From Marinobacter sp. AC-23 (lineage in GTDB: Bacteria; Pseudomonadota; Gammaproteobacteria; Pseudomonadales; Oleiphilaceae), in assembly GCF_001858325.1 (NCBI RefSeq), contig NZ_MBPP01000025.1, forward strand, positions 33,439 to 97,438: a stretch of 64,000 nucleotides of DNA, written 5' to 3'. Below, one piece after another: positions 37,596 to 45,193 of this stretch (the stretch's first letter is position 1; each line of letters starts with the position of its first letter). A program made the translations under genes and the position numbers. The notes below the pieces were generated by a model. The model had not been told where the DNA came from. It did no database searches and saw only the letters and a program-made list of their open reading frames with translations.

Positions 37596-38729
37596 CAACA
37601 CCGGAACTCTGTGGTATCCACCTACCGGCGCAACTTCTCGCTCTGGCGGTTGTCCTGGCACCAGTTCAATGGACTGCACTTCGCTGAGCAAAGTCTGTAA
37701 TACAATCCTTAGTTCCCAAGTGGCTAGAAGCCGGCCTGGGCAGATGTGCTTTCCGGCGCCGTACACAATATTCGCGGCCGCATTCCCTTCTGGATCAAAC
37801 TGGTTGTTGCCGAACACAGCTTCGTCGCGGTTGGCGGATGTCCAGTTCAATTTAATTTTTGCACCAACTGGGATTTCCCGGCCACCGATTCGAACGGGGC
37901 AGGTGGTCACGCGCCGATTGGAGGCGAATGGGTTGTCGATGCGCAGTATCTCATCGATGATCGCTTCCATCTCGGCATTCGGGGCAGTTCGCAGCCGATC
38001 TACAAGCTCGGGGTGCTGGGCTAGATGGGCGATAAGCACACCAACACACAGAGCGATGGAGCTTAAATCGCCGCCTGTCCAATTGCGCAGAATTGAAACC
38101 AGTTCTGGCTCTGTGAGCGGTTGCCCATTGACGGTCTCACGACAGAGCTTTGTGGTTAGGTCGTCGGGCGCATTGCTGCCAGCTGCACGACGGGTTTGGA
38201 CAACATAGCGGATGATCTCATCAAACTGTTCAGCTATGTCCGCCATCCAGGCATGGTCACTGGAACGGGTAGCCGCATGATTTTCTTTCATCCAGGCCAG
38301 CAGCTTTGGCTCCAGTTCCGCAGGCCATCCCAGCCAGGCACACTGAGCACGAACGGCAAACACGGCACCTATGTCATTTACGGCATCCAGTACTTCACCA
38401 CGGGGCAATTCCGCCACCAGCTGAGTCGCGACGCGTTTGAATATGGGTACGAACGGCTCTACCGCTTCTTGGGAAAGATACTGTTTGATAACGTTGCGGT
38501 AGAGGGAATGTTCTTCTCCGTCTAGCCCATTCGGGACCTGCAAATAGCGAGAGACTTGGCTGGAAAACCGCTTGTTATCCAGAGCTGCAGCCAGAACGTC
38601 GGTATGGCGCAGCAGCACCCATTCTCCCTTAATATTTCGCACGACAGGATGTTTGGGGCGTAGCTCGTCGGTGTAGGCTCGCAAGTCGCACCCAGCTACG
38701 GACAAATCATCCGGCATGTGGTCAGTCAT
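37587..38729 (-). CDS. Cytochrome P450
   Basis: About 380 residues from ATG 38729, preceded by GAGGAG. Haem-binding loop YGAGKHICPGRLLA with the axial cysteine, ExxR motif in IDEILRIDN, and I-helix NWTGGDLSSIALCV. The I-helix has serines where most P450s have the proton-relay acid-threonine pair, which may mean altered oxygen activation. No ferredoxin or reductase gene is adjacent, so electron donors must be encoded elsewhere. A LysR gene lies upstream on the same strand. Substrate unknown. Confidence 0.92.
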   Translation of the reverse strand: MTDHMPDDLSVAGCDLRAYTDELRPKHPVVRNIKGEWVLLRHTDVLAAALDNKRFSSQVSRYLQVPNGLDGEEHSLYRNVIKQYLSQEAVEPFVPIFKRVATQLVAELPRGEVLDAVNDIGAVFAVRAQCAWLGWPAELEPKLLAWMKENHAATRSSDHAWMADIAEQFDEIIRYVVQTRRAAGSNAPDDLTTKLCRETVNGQPLTEPELVSILRNWTGGDLSSIALCVGVLIAHLAQHPELVDRLRTAPNAEMEAIIDEILRIDNPFASNRRVTTCPVRIGGREIPVGAKIKLNWTSANRDEAVFGNNQFDPEGNAAANIVYGAGKHICPGRLLATWELRIVLQTLLSEVQSIELVPGQPPEREVAPVGGYHRVPVLLT

Positions 38730-38840
38730 ATTGACTCCTCTGCCATCACAATATGTTGCCCGCCTAGCATAACTGCAATTGTTCAAATCAAAATTGCGAA
38801 AGAACAAGGCTGGCCGAACTTTGCATCACTTGCTGTAGAT

Positions 38841-39749
38841 TCATTTTGTCGCCATATTTGATTCAGGGCTCTGACGCAGGTTTTCTCCAACCTCTGAGAG
38901 AAAGGTCCGGATTCGGGTTACTCGCCGCAGATCCGGGTGAGTTAGCAGCCAAAGTTGGGTCGTCAATTCCGGCACCGGTTCGGAAAGCCGGATGAGTTGC
39001 CTGTCGGAATCCCCGATATAGCAGGGTAGTACCGCTATCCCTGAGCCCTCACGTGCGGCTCCTTGCATTCCCAGCATGGAGTCGACTCGGTAATGGCAAT
39101 GATCGCCGCGATCACCTTCGGTCATCCATTTTTCCAGATTGGCGTCGCCCATGTGGATGTCCGGCCCTATCCACGCTTGTGTTGAAAGATTGTGTATTGG
39201 CAGGGGGTAGTGAGTGGCCTGCCATTGTTCGCGTTGGCCGTAGACCGCTTGGGTAATATCTCTAACCCGCCGACCAACGAGTGTTTCCGGTGGGCTGCGG
39301 GTGGGACGAATGGCGATATCGGCTTCGCGTCTGGAAAGGCTATGAAGTTGGTTGGAGATGACGACTTCCAACTCGATTTCTGGATGTTTCTTGCGAAAAC
39401 CCGCGAATATCTTGGCCAGAAGGCCAAAAAATAAAGTGTCGGTGGTAGTAACGCGAATGGTGCCAGTGAGTTTGAGGTCTTTTCCTGCAATGCGACGTTC
39501 GGCGCCCAGAACTTCCGCCCGAATGCGGGCGGCAGAAGCCGTCAGGTCTTCGCCTGCCAAGGTCTGGGTGTAGCCGCTGCGTGTCCTGTTGAAGAGGCTT
39601 ACACCGATTCGTTGCTCCATATCTGTCAAGCGGCGAAAGATGGTGGCATGACTCACTTTCAGGAGGCGCCCTGCACCGGACAAGGAGCCAGTTTCGGCGA
39701 TCGCAAGTACAATCTGTAGGTCATCCCAACGGATTGATTGTTCATTCAT
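38841..39749 (-). CDS. LysR-family transcriptional regulator
   Basis: 302 residues from ATG 39749 (a longer start at 39794 lacks support). Winged helix IRWDDLQIVLAIAETGSLSG with LKVSHATIFRRLTDMEQRIG, then a substrate-binding domain with ADIAIRPTRSPPETLVGRRV. It is of the LysR subgroup with a serine-rich recognition helix. It is divergent from the quinone reductase gene, with 88 bases between starts, and is the likely regulator of that gene. It may also control the P450 downstream of it. Confidence 0.9.
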   Translation of the reverse strand: MNEQSIRWDDLQIVLAIAETGSLSGAGRLLKVSHATIFRRLTDMEQRIGVSLFNRTRSGYTQTLAGEDLTASAARIRAEVLGAERRIAGKDLKLTGTIRVTTTDTLFFGLLAKIFAGFRKKHPEIELEVVISNQLHSLSRREADIAIRPTRSPPETLVGRRVRDITQAVYGQREQWQATHYPLPIHNLSTQAWIGPDIHMGDANLEKWMTEGDRGDHCHYRVDSMLGMQGAAREGSGIAVLPCYIGDSDRQLIRLSEPVPELTTQLWLLTHPDLRRVTRIRTFLSEVGENLRQSPESNMATK

Positions 39750-39837
39750 GCAAGCTAACATCTCAAGTTTTTGGAATGTCTGTTCTCTATTCAACAGGTT
39801 AGCCTGTCACCAGACATATGGACAGAGGTGTTATTAC

Positions 39838-40587
39838 ATGAAGGTGCTTATATTACTGGCTCATCCCGAGCGGGCCTCATTCAATGGTGGACTGGTCGAC
39901 TTGGCCGCCGAGGTGATGGCGCATGCTGGCCATGAGATTGAGATAGATGATCTTTACATGGAAGGTTTTGATCCCGTTGAGCGGGCATCCTGGTATACGC
40001 AAAGAGCGGATAGCAGGTATTTTGCCCCACTGACGGAGCAGCGGGCGCATCACGAGGGCAACTCCTTGCCCGAGGATGTACAGCGAGAAATTGCGCGGCT
40101 GGAATGGGCAGAACTTGTGATCTTCCAGTTTCCCCTTTGGTGGCATGCTCAGCCGGCGATACTCAAAGGCTGGTTTGATCGGGTTTTAGTATACGGAGGT
40201 CTCTACTCTGGGCGTATGCGTTACAACCACGGGTATTTTCGAGGCAAGCGCGCTATTTGTTCCGTCACTACCGGTTCGCCGGAACACACATTCATGCCGT
40301 TCGGGCGTGCGGGCAACATGGTGGAATGGCTGTGGCCGATTCAATCGTCGCTGTATTACGTTGGGTATGATGTGCTCGCACCCCAGGTGAATTATGGAGT
40401 TCAGGGTGGTGGCCTTGCCTATCAGAAGGAGGGTGAGTTCAAGGAGCATCTGAAAGCGGCGAAGAAAGCTTGGGCTGCCCGTTTAACCGGTTTGGAAAAC
40501 GAGTCCGCGATTCCGTTTACAGGATGGGATGACTGGGATGCGGACGGAGTGCTGAAAGCCAGCCACCCCATGCGCTGGCGGCTATGA
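39838..40587 (+). CDS. NAD(P)H-dependent quinone oxidoreductase (flavodoxin-like fold)
   Basis: 249 residues. MKVLILLAHPERASFNGGLV, FQFPLWWHAQPAILKGWFDR and CSVTTGSPEHTF with GRAGNMVEWLWPI are hallmarks of the NQO1/KefF/MdaB flavodoxin-fold quinone reductases, which use FAD or FMN for two-electron quinone reduction. The start is ATG 39838 with GAGG upstream. It is divergent from a LysR gene, a common arrangement for inducible quinone detoxification. A truncated PNPOx-type relic follows it directly. Confidence 0.88.
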   Translation: MKVLILLAHPERASFNGGLVDLAAEVMAHAGHEIEIDDLYMEGFDPVERASWYTQRADSRYFAPLTEQRAHHEGNSLPEDVQREIARLEWAELVIFQFPLWWHAQPAILKGWFDRVLVYGGLYSGRMRYNHGYFRGKRAICSVTTGSPEHTFMPFGRAGNMVEWLWPIQSSLYYVGYDVLAPQVNYGVQGGGLAYQKEGEFKEHLKAAKKAWAARLTGLENESAIPFTGWDDWDADGVLKASHPMRWRL

Positions 40588-40591
40588 GCGG

Positions 40592-40726
40592 GCTCCCAAT
40601 GCCAAAGAACGCAAAGTGACGGCTTTGTTCCGTGTGCCCATCGAAGAAGGGGCGTTCAAGAGCCGAACAGGTGGTCCCAACGAGGAGGCTGAAGATATGG
40701 CCTTACCTGTTTGGCACGGAATACAG
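40592..40726 (+). pseudogene. C-terminal remnant of a pyridoxamine 5'-phosphate oxidase-family protein
   Basis: In frame from 40592 the sequence reads APNAKERKVTALFRVPIEEG, then AFKSRTGGPNEEAEDMALPV and WHGIQ. This matches the conserved end of FMN-binding split-barrel proteins that finish with ALPIEEASAKxRTGPP...DxALPVWAG. No upstream part exists because the quinone reductase gene ends at 40587. It is a relic of about 45 codons. A small rearrangement appears to have fused the gene's tail to its neighbour. Family recognition is from memory. Confidence 0.5.
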
Positions 40727-40867
40727 GCGATTTGTGCCGAGTATTTCTTTAATCCGCTATATAACGAATCTTGCAAGCATGCTAAAAGATGGCCATCTCG
40801 GCGGCGGCCTTGTTCAAGCGTGTGTTTCAGGAACAGTCTGCCTATTTCAATTCATCAGGGTTTCAGC

Positions 40868-41215
40868 ATGTCTGATAAATTTTTCTTCAAAGGTCGACAG
40901 GATGCACGCCAGCACCACACGACCTACGGCGGTTTCCAAACCAACGCCAGTCAAAAAAGCGGTAGCAAAAAGCACCCGTTGAAGCTTGTGGTTACCTGCG
41001 AAGCCCGCAAGAAAGAGGTTGAGGCACTGGTGGAAGAGGCTCACCTGTATGCGGATATCACGCTCGATTCCAGCAACGGCGCTGTCGAATCTATTGGGGA
41101 GCTTACCGCGATTTTGAGCAAGGGCAGCACCATTAAGAAGCAGGCTAAAACGCCTTCTCGAAACGACCCATGTAGTTGCGGTAGCGGCCTGAAATTCAAG
41201 AAGTGCTGTGCCTAA
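40868..41215 (+). CDS. SWIM/SEC-C metal-binding motif protein (PBPRA1643 family)
   Basis: 115 residues starting MSDKFFFKGRQDARQHHTTY. The C-terminus has the SEC-C zinc motif RNDPCSCGSGLKFKKCCA with the CxC...CC ligands also found at the end of SecA. The central part (KLVVTCEARKKEVEALVEEA) is specific to a small proteobacterial family of unknown role. Zinc binding is likely. It is 20 bases upstream of a DUF3010 gene with a strong ribosome site, so the two are probably one operon. Confidence 0.85.
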   Translation: MSDKFFFKGRQDARQHHTTYGGFQTNASQKSGSKKHPLKLVVTCEARKKEVEALVEEAHLYADITLDSSNGAVESIGELTAILSKGSTIKKQAKTPSRNDPCSCGSGLKFKKCCA

Positions 41216-41235
41216 TACACAGAAAAGGAGTACCC

Positions 41236-41667
41236 ATGCTTATTTGCGGTGTTGAGCTCAGTGGCAGTGATGCCGTGGTGTGTTTGCTGAACCTGGATGC
41301 GGGGCAGTTCAGCCTGCCAGAGAACAAGGTTCGCAAAATTACGTTGAAAAAGAACCATACCCGTGAAGACTTGCAGCAGTTTCAGGCGTCTTTTGTGGCG
41401 TTTTTGGCGGAACACGATGTAAAAAAAGTGGCGATTAAGGAGCGTATGCCCAAAGGCAAGTTTGCTGGGGGGGCCATCAGCTTCAAAATGGAAGCGGCTA
41501 TTCAGTTGATGCCAGCCGCGGATGTTGAGGTGAGCCTGTTCTCACCTGCGACCATCAAATCGACACTTTCTTCCAAGCCGATGCCTGTTCCCTTTGCAGC
41601 GACAGGGTTGAAAGTGTTTCAGGAAGCCGCTTTTGTTGCAGCTTATGTGGGGCATCTGGCGAAATAG
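41236..41667 (+). CDS. DUF3010 family protein
   Basis: 143 residues from ATG 41236 behind AAGGAG. It opens MLICGVELSGSDAVVCLLNL and has KKVAIKERMPKGKFAGGAIS and EAAIQLMPAADVEVSLFSPA, as in the DUF3010 family. The N-terminal beta hairpin followed by a charged loop is reminiscent of an RNase H-like fold (GVELSGSDAVV), but catalytic acids are not clear. Function unknown. It forms a pair with the preceding SEC-C protein. Confidence 0.85.
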   Translation: MLICGVELSGSDAVVCLLNLDAGQFSLPENKVRKITLKKNHTREDLQQFQASFVAFLAEHDVKKVAIKERMPKGKFAGGAISFKMEAAIQLMPAADVEVSLFSPATIKSTLSSKPMPVPFAATGLKVFQEAAFVAAYVGHLAK

Positions 41668-41703
41668 CTGCTGGTGCTGCTTTTCTCCAGATGATCCTGG
41701 GGT

Positions 41704-42147
41704 TTACTGTGCGGTTGTCACGTACTTCAGAACCTCAACCACTTGCTCGGGAGTTTGCGCCCACGCCATGGCGGATGCGTCTACTTCCTTCAGGGGGTGG
41801 ATAATATCGTCGTTGTGCAGAGTAACGTAAGGTGTGCCCATGGCGGCACAGAACCCGGCATCAAAGGCTGCGTTCCATTGCTTGTACTTGTCACCAAAAC
41901 GAATCACCGCCAAGTCGCACTGTTCCAGCAGAGTCTTGGTGCGAATGCTGTTCACCTTGGATGACTGGTGATCACGCCAGAACCCTACTTCTGGCTTGCC
42001 CAGCATGTCGCCTGCCGCATCGCTGGCTTCATGGTTGGTGACAGGTGCGGTGAATTCCACCGGCAATCCGGCGGCTTCTGCTCCAGCCTGAATCTGCTCA
42101 CGCCAGTCAGTGTGGATTTCGCCAGAGAGATACACAGTCCAGATCAT
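41704..42147 (-). CDS. ytoQ: YtoQ family protein
   Basis: 147 residues, MIWTVYLSGEIHTDWREQIQ, then EFTAPVTNHEASDAAGDML and VIRFGDKYKQWNAAFDAGFC. It belongs to the YtoQ family, related to nucleoside 2-deoxyribosyltransferase-like folds; the biochemical function is not established. AGGAGAACTCC precedes the ATG. It is convergent with DUF3010, 36 bases apart, and stands alone. Confidence 0.88.
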   Translation of the reverse strand: MIWTVYLSGEIHTDWREQIQAGAEAAGLPVEFTAPVTNHEASDAAGDMLGKPEVGFWRDHQSSKVNSIRTKTLLEQCDLAVIRFGDKYKQWNAAFDAGFCAAMGTPYVTLHNDDIIHPLKEVDASAMAWAQTPEQVVEVLKYVTTAQ

Positions 42148-42233
42148 GGAGTTCTCCTAGATAACGTTGATAGGGGAGGTTTGAACCTGCGAGACCCTAT
42201 CATAGCTTGGCACTTTACAGAATCTTAGCCTCG

Positions 42234-42743
42234 TTAATCCTCTTCGTCATCGGTCACCTTCGCAAGCTGAGCCCGGGTCTTCAGGCGCCCCTCTCGGCGA
42301 ATCTCTGCATTATCAAACCGTCGTTTTTGCTTGCCCCCTTCTGGAATGACTGCGGGCACATCCACGGGTTTGTCGTTGGCGTCCAGGGCTACGAATGTGA
42401 AAAACGCAGACAGAATATGACGTGTCTCGCCGGTATAACTGTTCTCAGCTACAACCCGGGCGCCGATTTCCATAGACGATCCCCAGCTGCGGTTCAGCGA
42501 CAAACTGAACAGCAAGGTATCGTTACCCTTCGCCGGGGCACGAAAGTGGATGGAATCCACCGCAGCGGTCACACAAACATGAGCCGAGTGGCGCTCGGCA
42601 ACCACCAGTGCCAGGCGGTCGCACTTCGCCATAATCATGCCCCCGAAAACAGTGTCGTGGGCGTTCATGTCATTAGGGAAGACTTTGTAAACGTGCTTCT
42701 CAATGGCAGATGCGGATACGGGTTTCGACGAGTTCTCAGGCAT
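42234..42743 (-). CDS. Acyl-CoA thioesterase (hotdog fold, YciA/ACOT-like)
   Basis: About 169 residues from ATG 42743 (AAAGGA five bases upstream); a start at 42785 would add 14 residues. The hotdog core is VFPNDMNAHDTVFGGMIMAK, VDSIHFRAPAKGNDTLLFSL and ARVVAENSYTGETRHILSAF. NDMNAHDTVFGG contains the conserved Asn and Asp of acyl-CoA hydrolases. It cleaves fatty acyl-CoA to free acid and CoA in the cytoplasm. The C-terminal tail is highly charged. Divergent from cbpA. Confidence 0.88.
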   Translation of the reverse strand: MPENSSKPVSASAIEKHVYKVFPNDMNAHDTVFGGMIMAKCDRLALVVAERHSAHVCVTAAVDSIHFRAPAKGNDTLLFSLSLNRSWGSSMEIGARVVAENSYTGETRHILSAFFTFVALDANDKPVDVPAVIPEGGKQKRRFDNAEIRREGRLKTRAQLAKVTDDEED

Positions 42744-42890
42744 AACATCCTTTCTTTGCGAGTGCTTTGGGCTAAGGTTGTTCATGAGGGTACTACATCT
42801 TTGAAAGCGCTGTGCAGAGCTTGTAATTCCTCCATTCGCGCCAATTATATATAACCAGAGAACAATCTTTGACCAGATGCGAGGGGTTCG

Positions 42891-43853
42891 ATGGATTTCA
42901 AAGATTATTACGCCGTACTCAGTGTGAGTGAATCTGCTTCACCTGAGGAGATTAAAAAAGCTTATCGGAAGTTGGCACGAAAGTACCACCCGGATGTCAG
43001 TAAAGAGGATAACGCCGATGAGAAGTTTAAAGATCTCGGTGAGGCTTACGAGGTGCTGAAAGACCCGGAAAAGCGCGGCGAGTACGACCAGCTGCGCAAG
43101 CACGGTACCCGGTCAGACGGGTCTTTCCAGCCACCCCCTGGTTGGCAGAGCTCGTCAGGGTTTGGCAGCGGCGGTTATACCGATGCAGATACTCGCCAGT
43201 TCAGCGACTTTTTTGAACAGATGTTTGGTGGCGGCCAAGGTTCGGCGCGCGGCGCTGGCAGTGGTTATCGGCAGAACGTGCGCATGCGTGGAGAAGATGT
43301 TCGCGCACGGCTGCCGCTTTCACTGGAAGAAGTGTTTAACGGGATCGAGAAGCAGGTTTCCTTTGTAGTGCATGAGGCAGATGAACAAGGCCGCATTGTT
43401 GCGCGCCAGAAAAACCTGAAAGTGAAAATCCCCGCAGGCATGCGGGAAGGGCAGCATCTGCGACTTAAAGGCCAGGGGTCGCCTGGTATAGGTGGCGGAG
43501 CGCCGGGCGATTTATTGATTGAGGTAGAGCTGGCGCCGCATCCGCTGTTCAGTATCGAAGGCCGAGATGTTGTTGTTACCATTCCGATAGCGCCCTGGGA
43601 GGCCGCGTTGGGTGCGACAATCACTGTGCCGACAGTGGGTTCCAAAGTGAATGTGAAGGTGCCCAAAGGCACCTCTTCGGGCCGCAAGTTGCGCCTCAAG
43701 GGTAAAGGGCTGCCGGGTAAGCACCCAGGCGACCAGATGGTTATCTTGCAGATAGCCGTGCCGGAACAGCACTCCGAAGAAGCAGAGAAACTTTACGAGC
43801 AGCTCGCCGAAGCCGAGAAAGCGTTCGATCCACGCCGCAAGTTCCATCTGTGA
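42891..43853 (+). CDS. cbpA: Curved DNA-binding protein CbpA, DnaJ-class co-chaperone
   Basis: 320 residues: J-domain 1-70 with the essential HPD in [16 protein letters not shown], a glycine-rich linker (about 75-125), then two DnaJ C-terminal substrate-binding domains ([35 protein letters not shown]). It lacks the zinc-finger of DnaJ, as expected for class II CbpA. It stimulates DnaK and binds curved DNA. The cbpM gene follows after 15 bases. Confidence 0.95.
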   Translation: MDFKDYYAVLSVSESASPEEIKKAYRKLARKYHPDVSKEDNADEKFKDLGEAYEVLKDPEKRGEYDQLRKHGTRSDGSFQPPPGWQSSSGFGSGGYTDADTRQFSDFFEQMFGGGQGSARGAGSGYRQNVRMRGEDVRARLPLSLEEVFNGIEKQVSFVVHEADEQGRIVARQKNLKVKIPAGMREGQHLRLKGQGSPGIGGGAPGDLLIEVELAPHPLFSIEGRDVVVTIPIAPWEAALGATITVPTVGSKVNVKVPKGTSSGRKLRLKGKGLPGKHPGDQMVILQIAVPEQHSEEAEKLYEQLAEAEKAFDPRRKFHL

Positions 43854-43868
43854 GGGGGAGAGTAAAGG

Positions 43869-44216
43869 ATGAGTGACAAAAACAGCATTCTGACCGTTGA
43901 AGTGATGGACTCTAATGGCAGCACCTTCACCCTTCACGAAGTGTGTGAGCGGGGTGAGTGTCACGCGGAGTTTGTAATTAAACTGGTAAACTACGGCATT
44001 ATCACGCCAGTGGAGCCGGCAACTGAGGCCCGCCAGTGGGTGTTCGATGTGGCTGCCCTTGCCCGCTTGCACAAGGCCCTGCGCTTACAGCGAGATCTGA
44101 AAATGAACTTGCCTGGCCTGGCCATGTCCTTGGAGCTTCTGGATGAAGTTCAAGACATGCGGAAGGAGATGGAGCGGGTTAAGCGCCAGCTGCGACAATT
44201 AACGGGAGAGTGGTAA
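43869..44216 (+). CDS. cbpM: Chaperone modulator CbpM
   Basis: 115 residues, MerR-like helix-turn-helix (TLHEVCERGECHAEFVIKLV, YGIITPVEP, WVFDVAALARLHKALRLQRD) followed by a coiled-coil tail (LLDEVQDMRKEMERVKRQLR). CbpM binds the J-domain of CbpA and blocks its co-chaperone and DNA-binding activity. Position directly after cbpA confirms the call. Confidence 0.92.
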   Translation: MSDKNSILTVEVMDSNGSTFTLHEVCERGECHAEFVIKLVNYGIITPVEPATEARQWVFDVAALARLHKALRLQRDLKMNLPGLAMSLELLDEVQDMRKEMERVKRQLRQLTGEW

Positions 44217-44236
44217 GCCTCCTTGCCAAACCCGTT

Positions 44237-44410
44237 TTATTGATTTTCTTCGAGCGCCTTGATCTCGGCGTAAATCTTTTCTGCCTCCTCCATTAGGGTT
44301 CCGTGGCTTCTCAGATCCCCATTGCGCTGTGCATGCAGCGCTTTTGTTAATTTTTCCTCGTAGGCTTTTTGTAGCTTTTTTTTCGGATTGCCCTTTAAAA
44401 ATCCCAGCAT
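44237..44410 (-). CDS. Small DUF6435-type protein
   Basis: A 57-residue frame from ATG 44410 to TAA 44237. It begins MLGFLKGNPKKKLQKAYEEK, continues LTKALHAQRNGDLRSHGTLM, and ends EEAEKIYAEIKALEENQ. The N-terminal FLKxxPxKKLxKxYxxK and the HAQRNGDxRxxxxLxxEAE pattern match a family of roughly 55-residue helical proteins (DUF6435, related to Lacal_2735). Function unknown. It is convergent with cbpM, 20 bases from its stop. Confidence 0.75.
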   Translation of the reverse strand: MLGFLKGNPKKKLQKAYEEKLTKALHAQRNGDLRSHGTLMEEAEKIYAEIKALEENQ

Positions 44411-44535
44411 GCTTTCGTCTCGTTTTGCATTGTGTTTAGAATTTTACGTCGGTGTCGTTACTTTTGCTCACCAGTTACAATAAGGAAATGCGCCAGATCC
44501 CCAGTGAGGACGTATCTAATCTTGTAGTGACAGTG

Positions 44536-44550
44536 AACCACAGTGTGGTT
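44536..44550. promoter_or_regulatory. 15-bp operator-like palindrome
   Basis: AACCACA-G-TGTGGTT is a perfect 7-bp inverted repeat around a single base, 74 bases upstream of the gene at 44624. Its size and symmetry suit a dimeric repressor site. No regulator can be assigned. Confidence 0.3.
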
Positions 44551-44623
44551 TGTAGTAAAGGCGCCACCAGTGTTTTCTATTTTGAAGAAACACCTCGTCC
44601 GGTTCTAAAAGAGAGAAAGCATC

Positions 44624-45025
44624 ATGAATTCCAGCAGCCCGCCCAATTTTGTTTGTCGCTGGGAACCCACCGAGCTTGCAAGCACTATATTGTCTGCGTC
44701 TAGCCGCGAAGTGGTAAGGCATTGGATCAGCGCTGTTGCATTTCTTGATGAAAATCAGCATCCGGTTCTGTTGGCTATGAGCAATGAGAGTGAGCCTTCC
44801 TTTAACCAGCTCGTACAAGCTGTGGATCCAGGATTTGCACCCTCTGTGGTTCTCAATGAGCTACTGCGTAAAGGCATTGTTGAGCAGGTAGATAGTGGCT
44901 GCGTGCTACTCAGGCGGAGTACCTATATACAGGATGTCCCCGGTTTTGAAACCTCGCCCAAAGCGAGGCGACAGAAGCATCGCTCTGGCTCAGTTGCAGG
45001 AAGGCGGCATAGCGATGAAGCCTGA
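44624..45025 (+). CDS. Hypothetical protein resembling the C-terminal part of DUF6502 proteins
   Basis: 133 residues. The segment SREVVRHWISAVAFLDENQH, then PSFNQLVQAVDPGFAPSVVL and NELLRKGIVEQVDSGCVLLR resembles the second winged-helix-like half of DUF6502 proteins. The helix-turn-helix half that normally precedes it is missing, so this may be a truncated copy or a short subfamily. The tail after ETSPKARRQKHRSG is basic and low in conservation-like features. The ribosome site is weak (GAGAGAAAGC). Function unknown; possibly DNA-binding. Confidence 0.5.
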   Translation: MNSSSPPNFVCRWEPTELASTILSASSREVVRHWISAVAFLDENQHPVLLAMSNESEPSFNQLVQAVDPGFAPSVVLNELLRKGIVEQVDSGCVLLRRSTYIQDVPGFETSPKARRQKHRSGSVAGRRHSDEA

Positions 45026-45193
45026 CTGCAGGTGTTGGCAAGTGCGCCAACCATCTTTTATAAATCTGCAACAAAACCCTACATAAAGAAGTCCCCTTTT
45101 ATTGTTTGCTTTGCTACAACTATGGTGCGAAGTATCTTAACGACGACAAAAACAAATACTCCGGCCCCGGAATAACACTTTAAGGGAGTTCCC

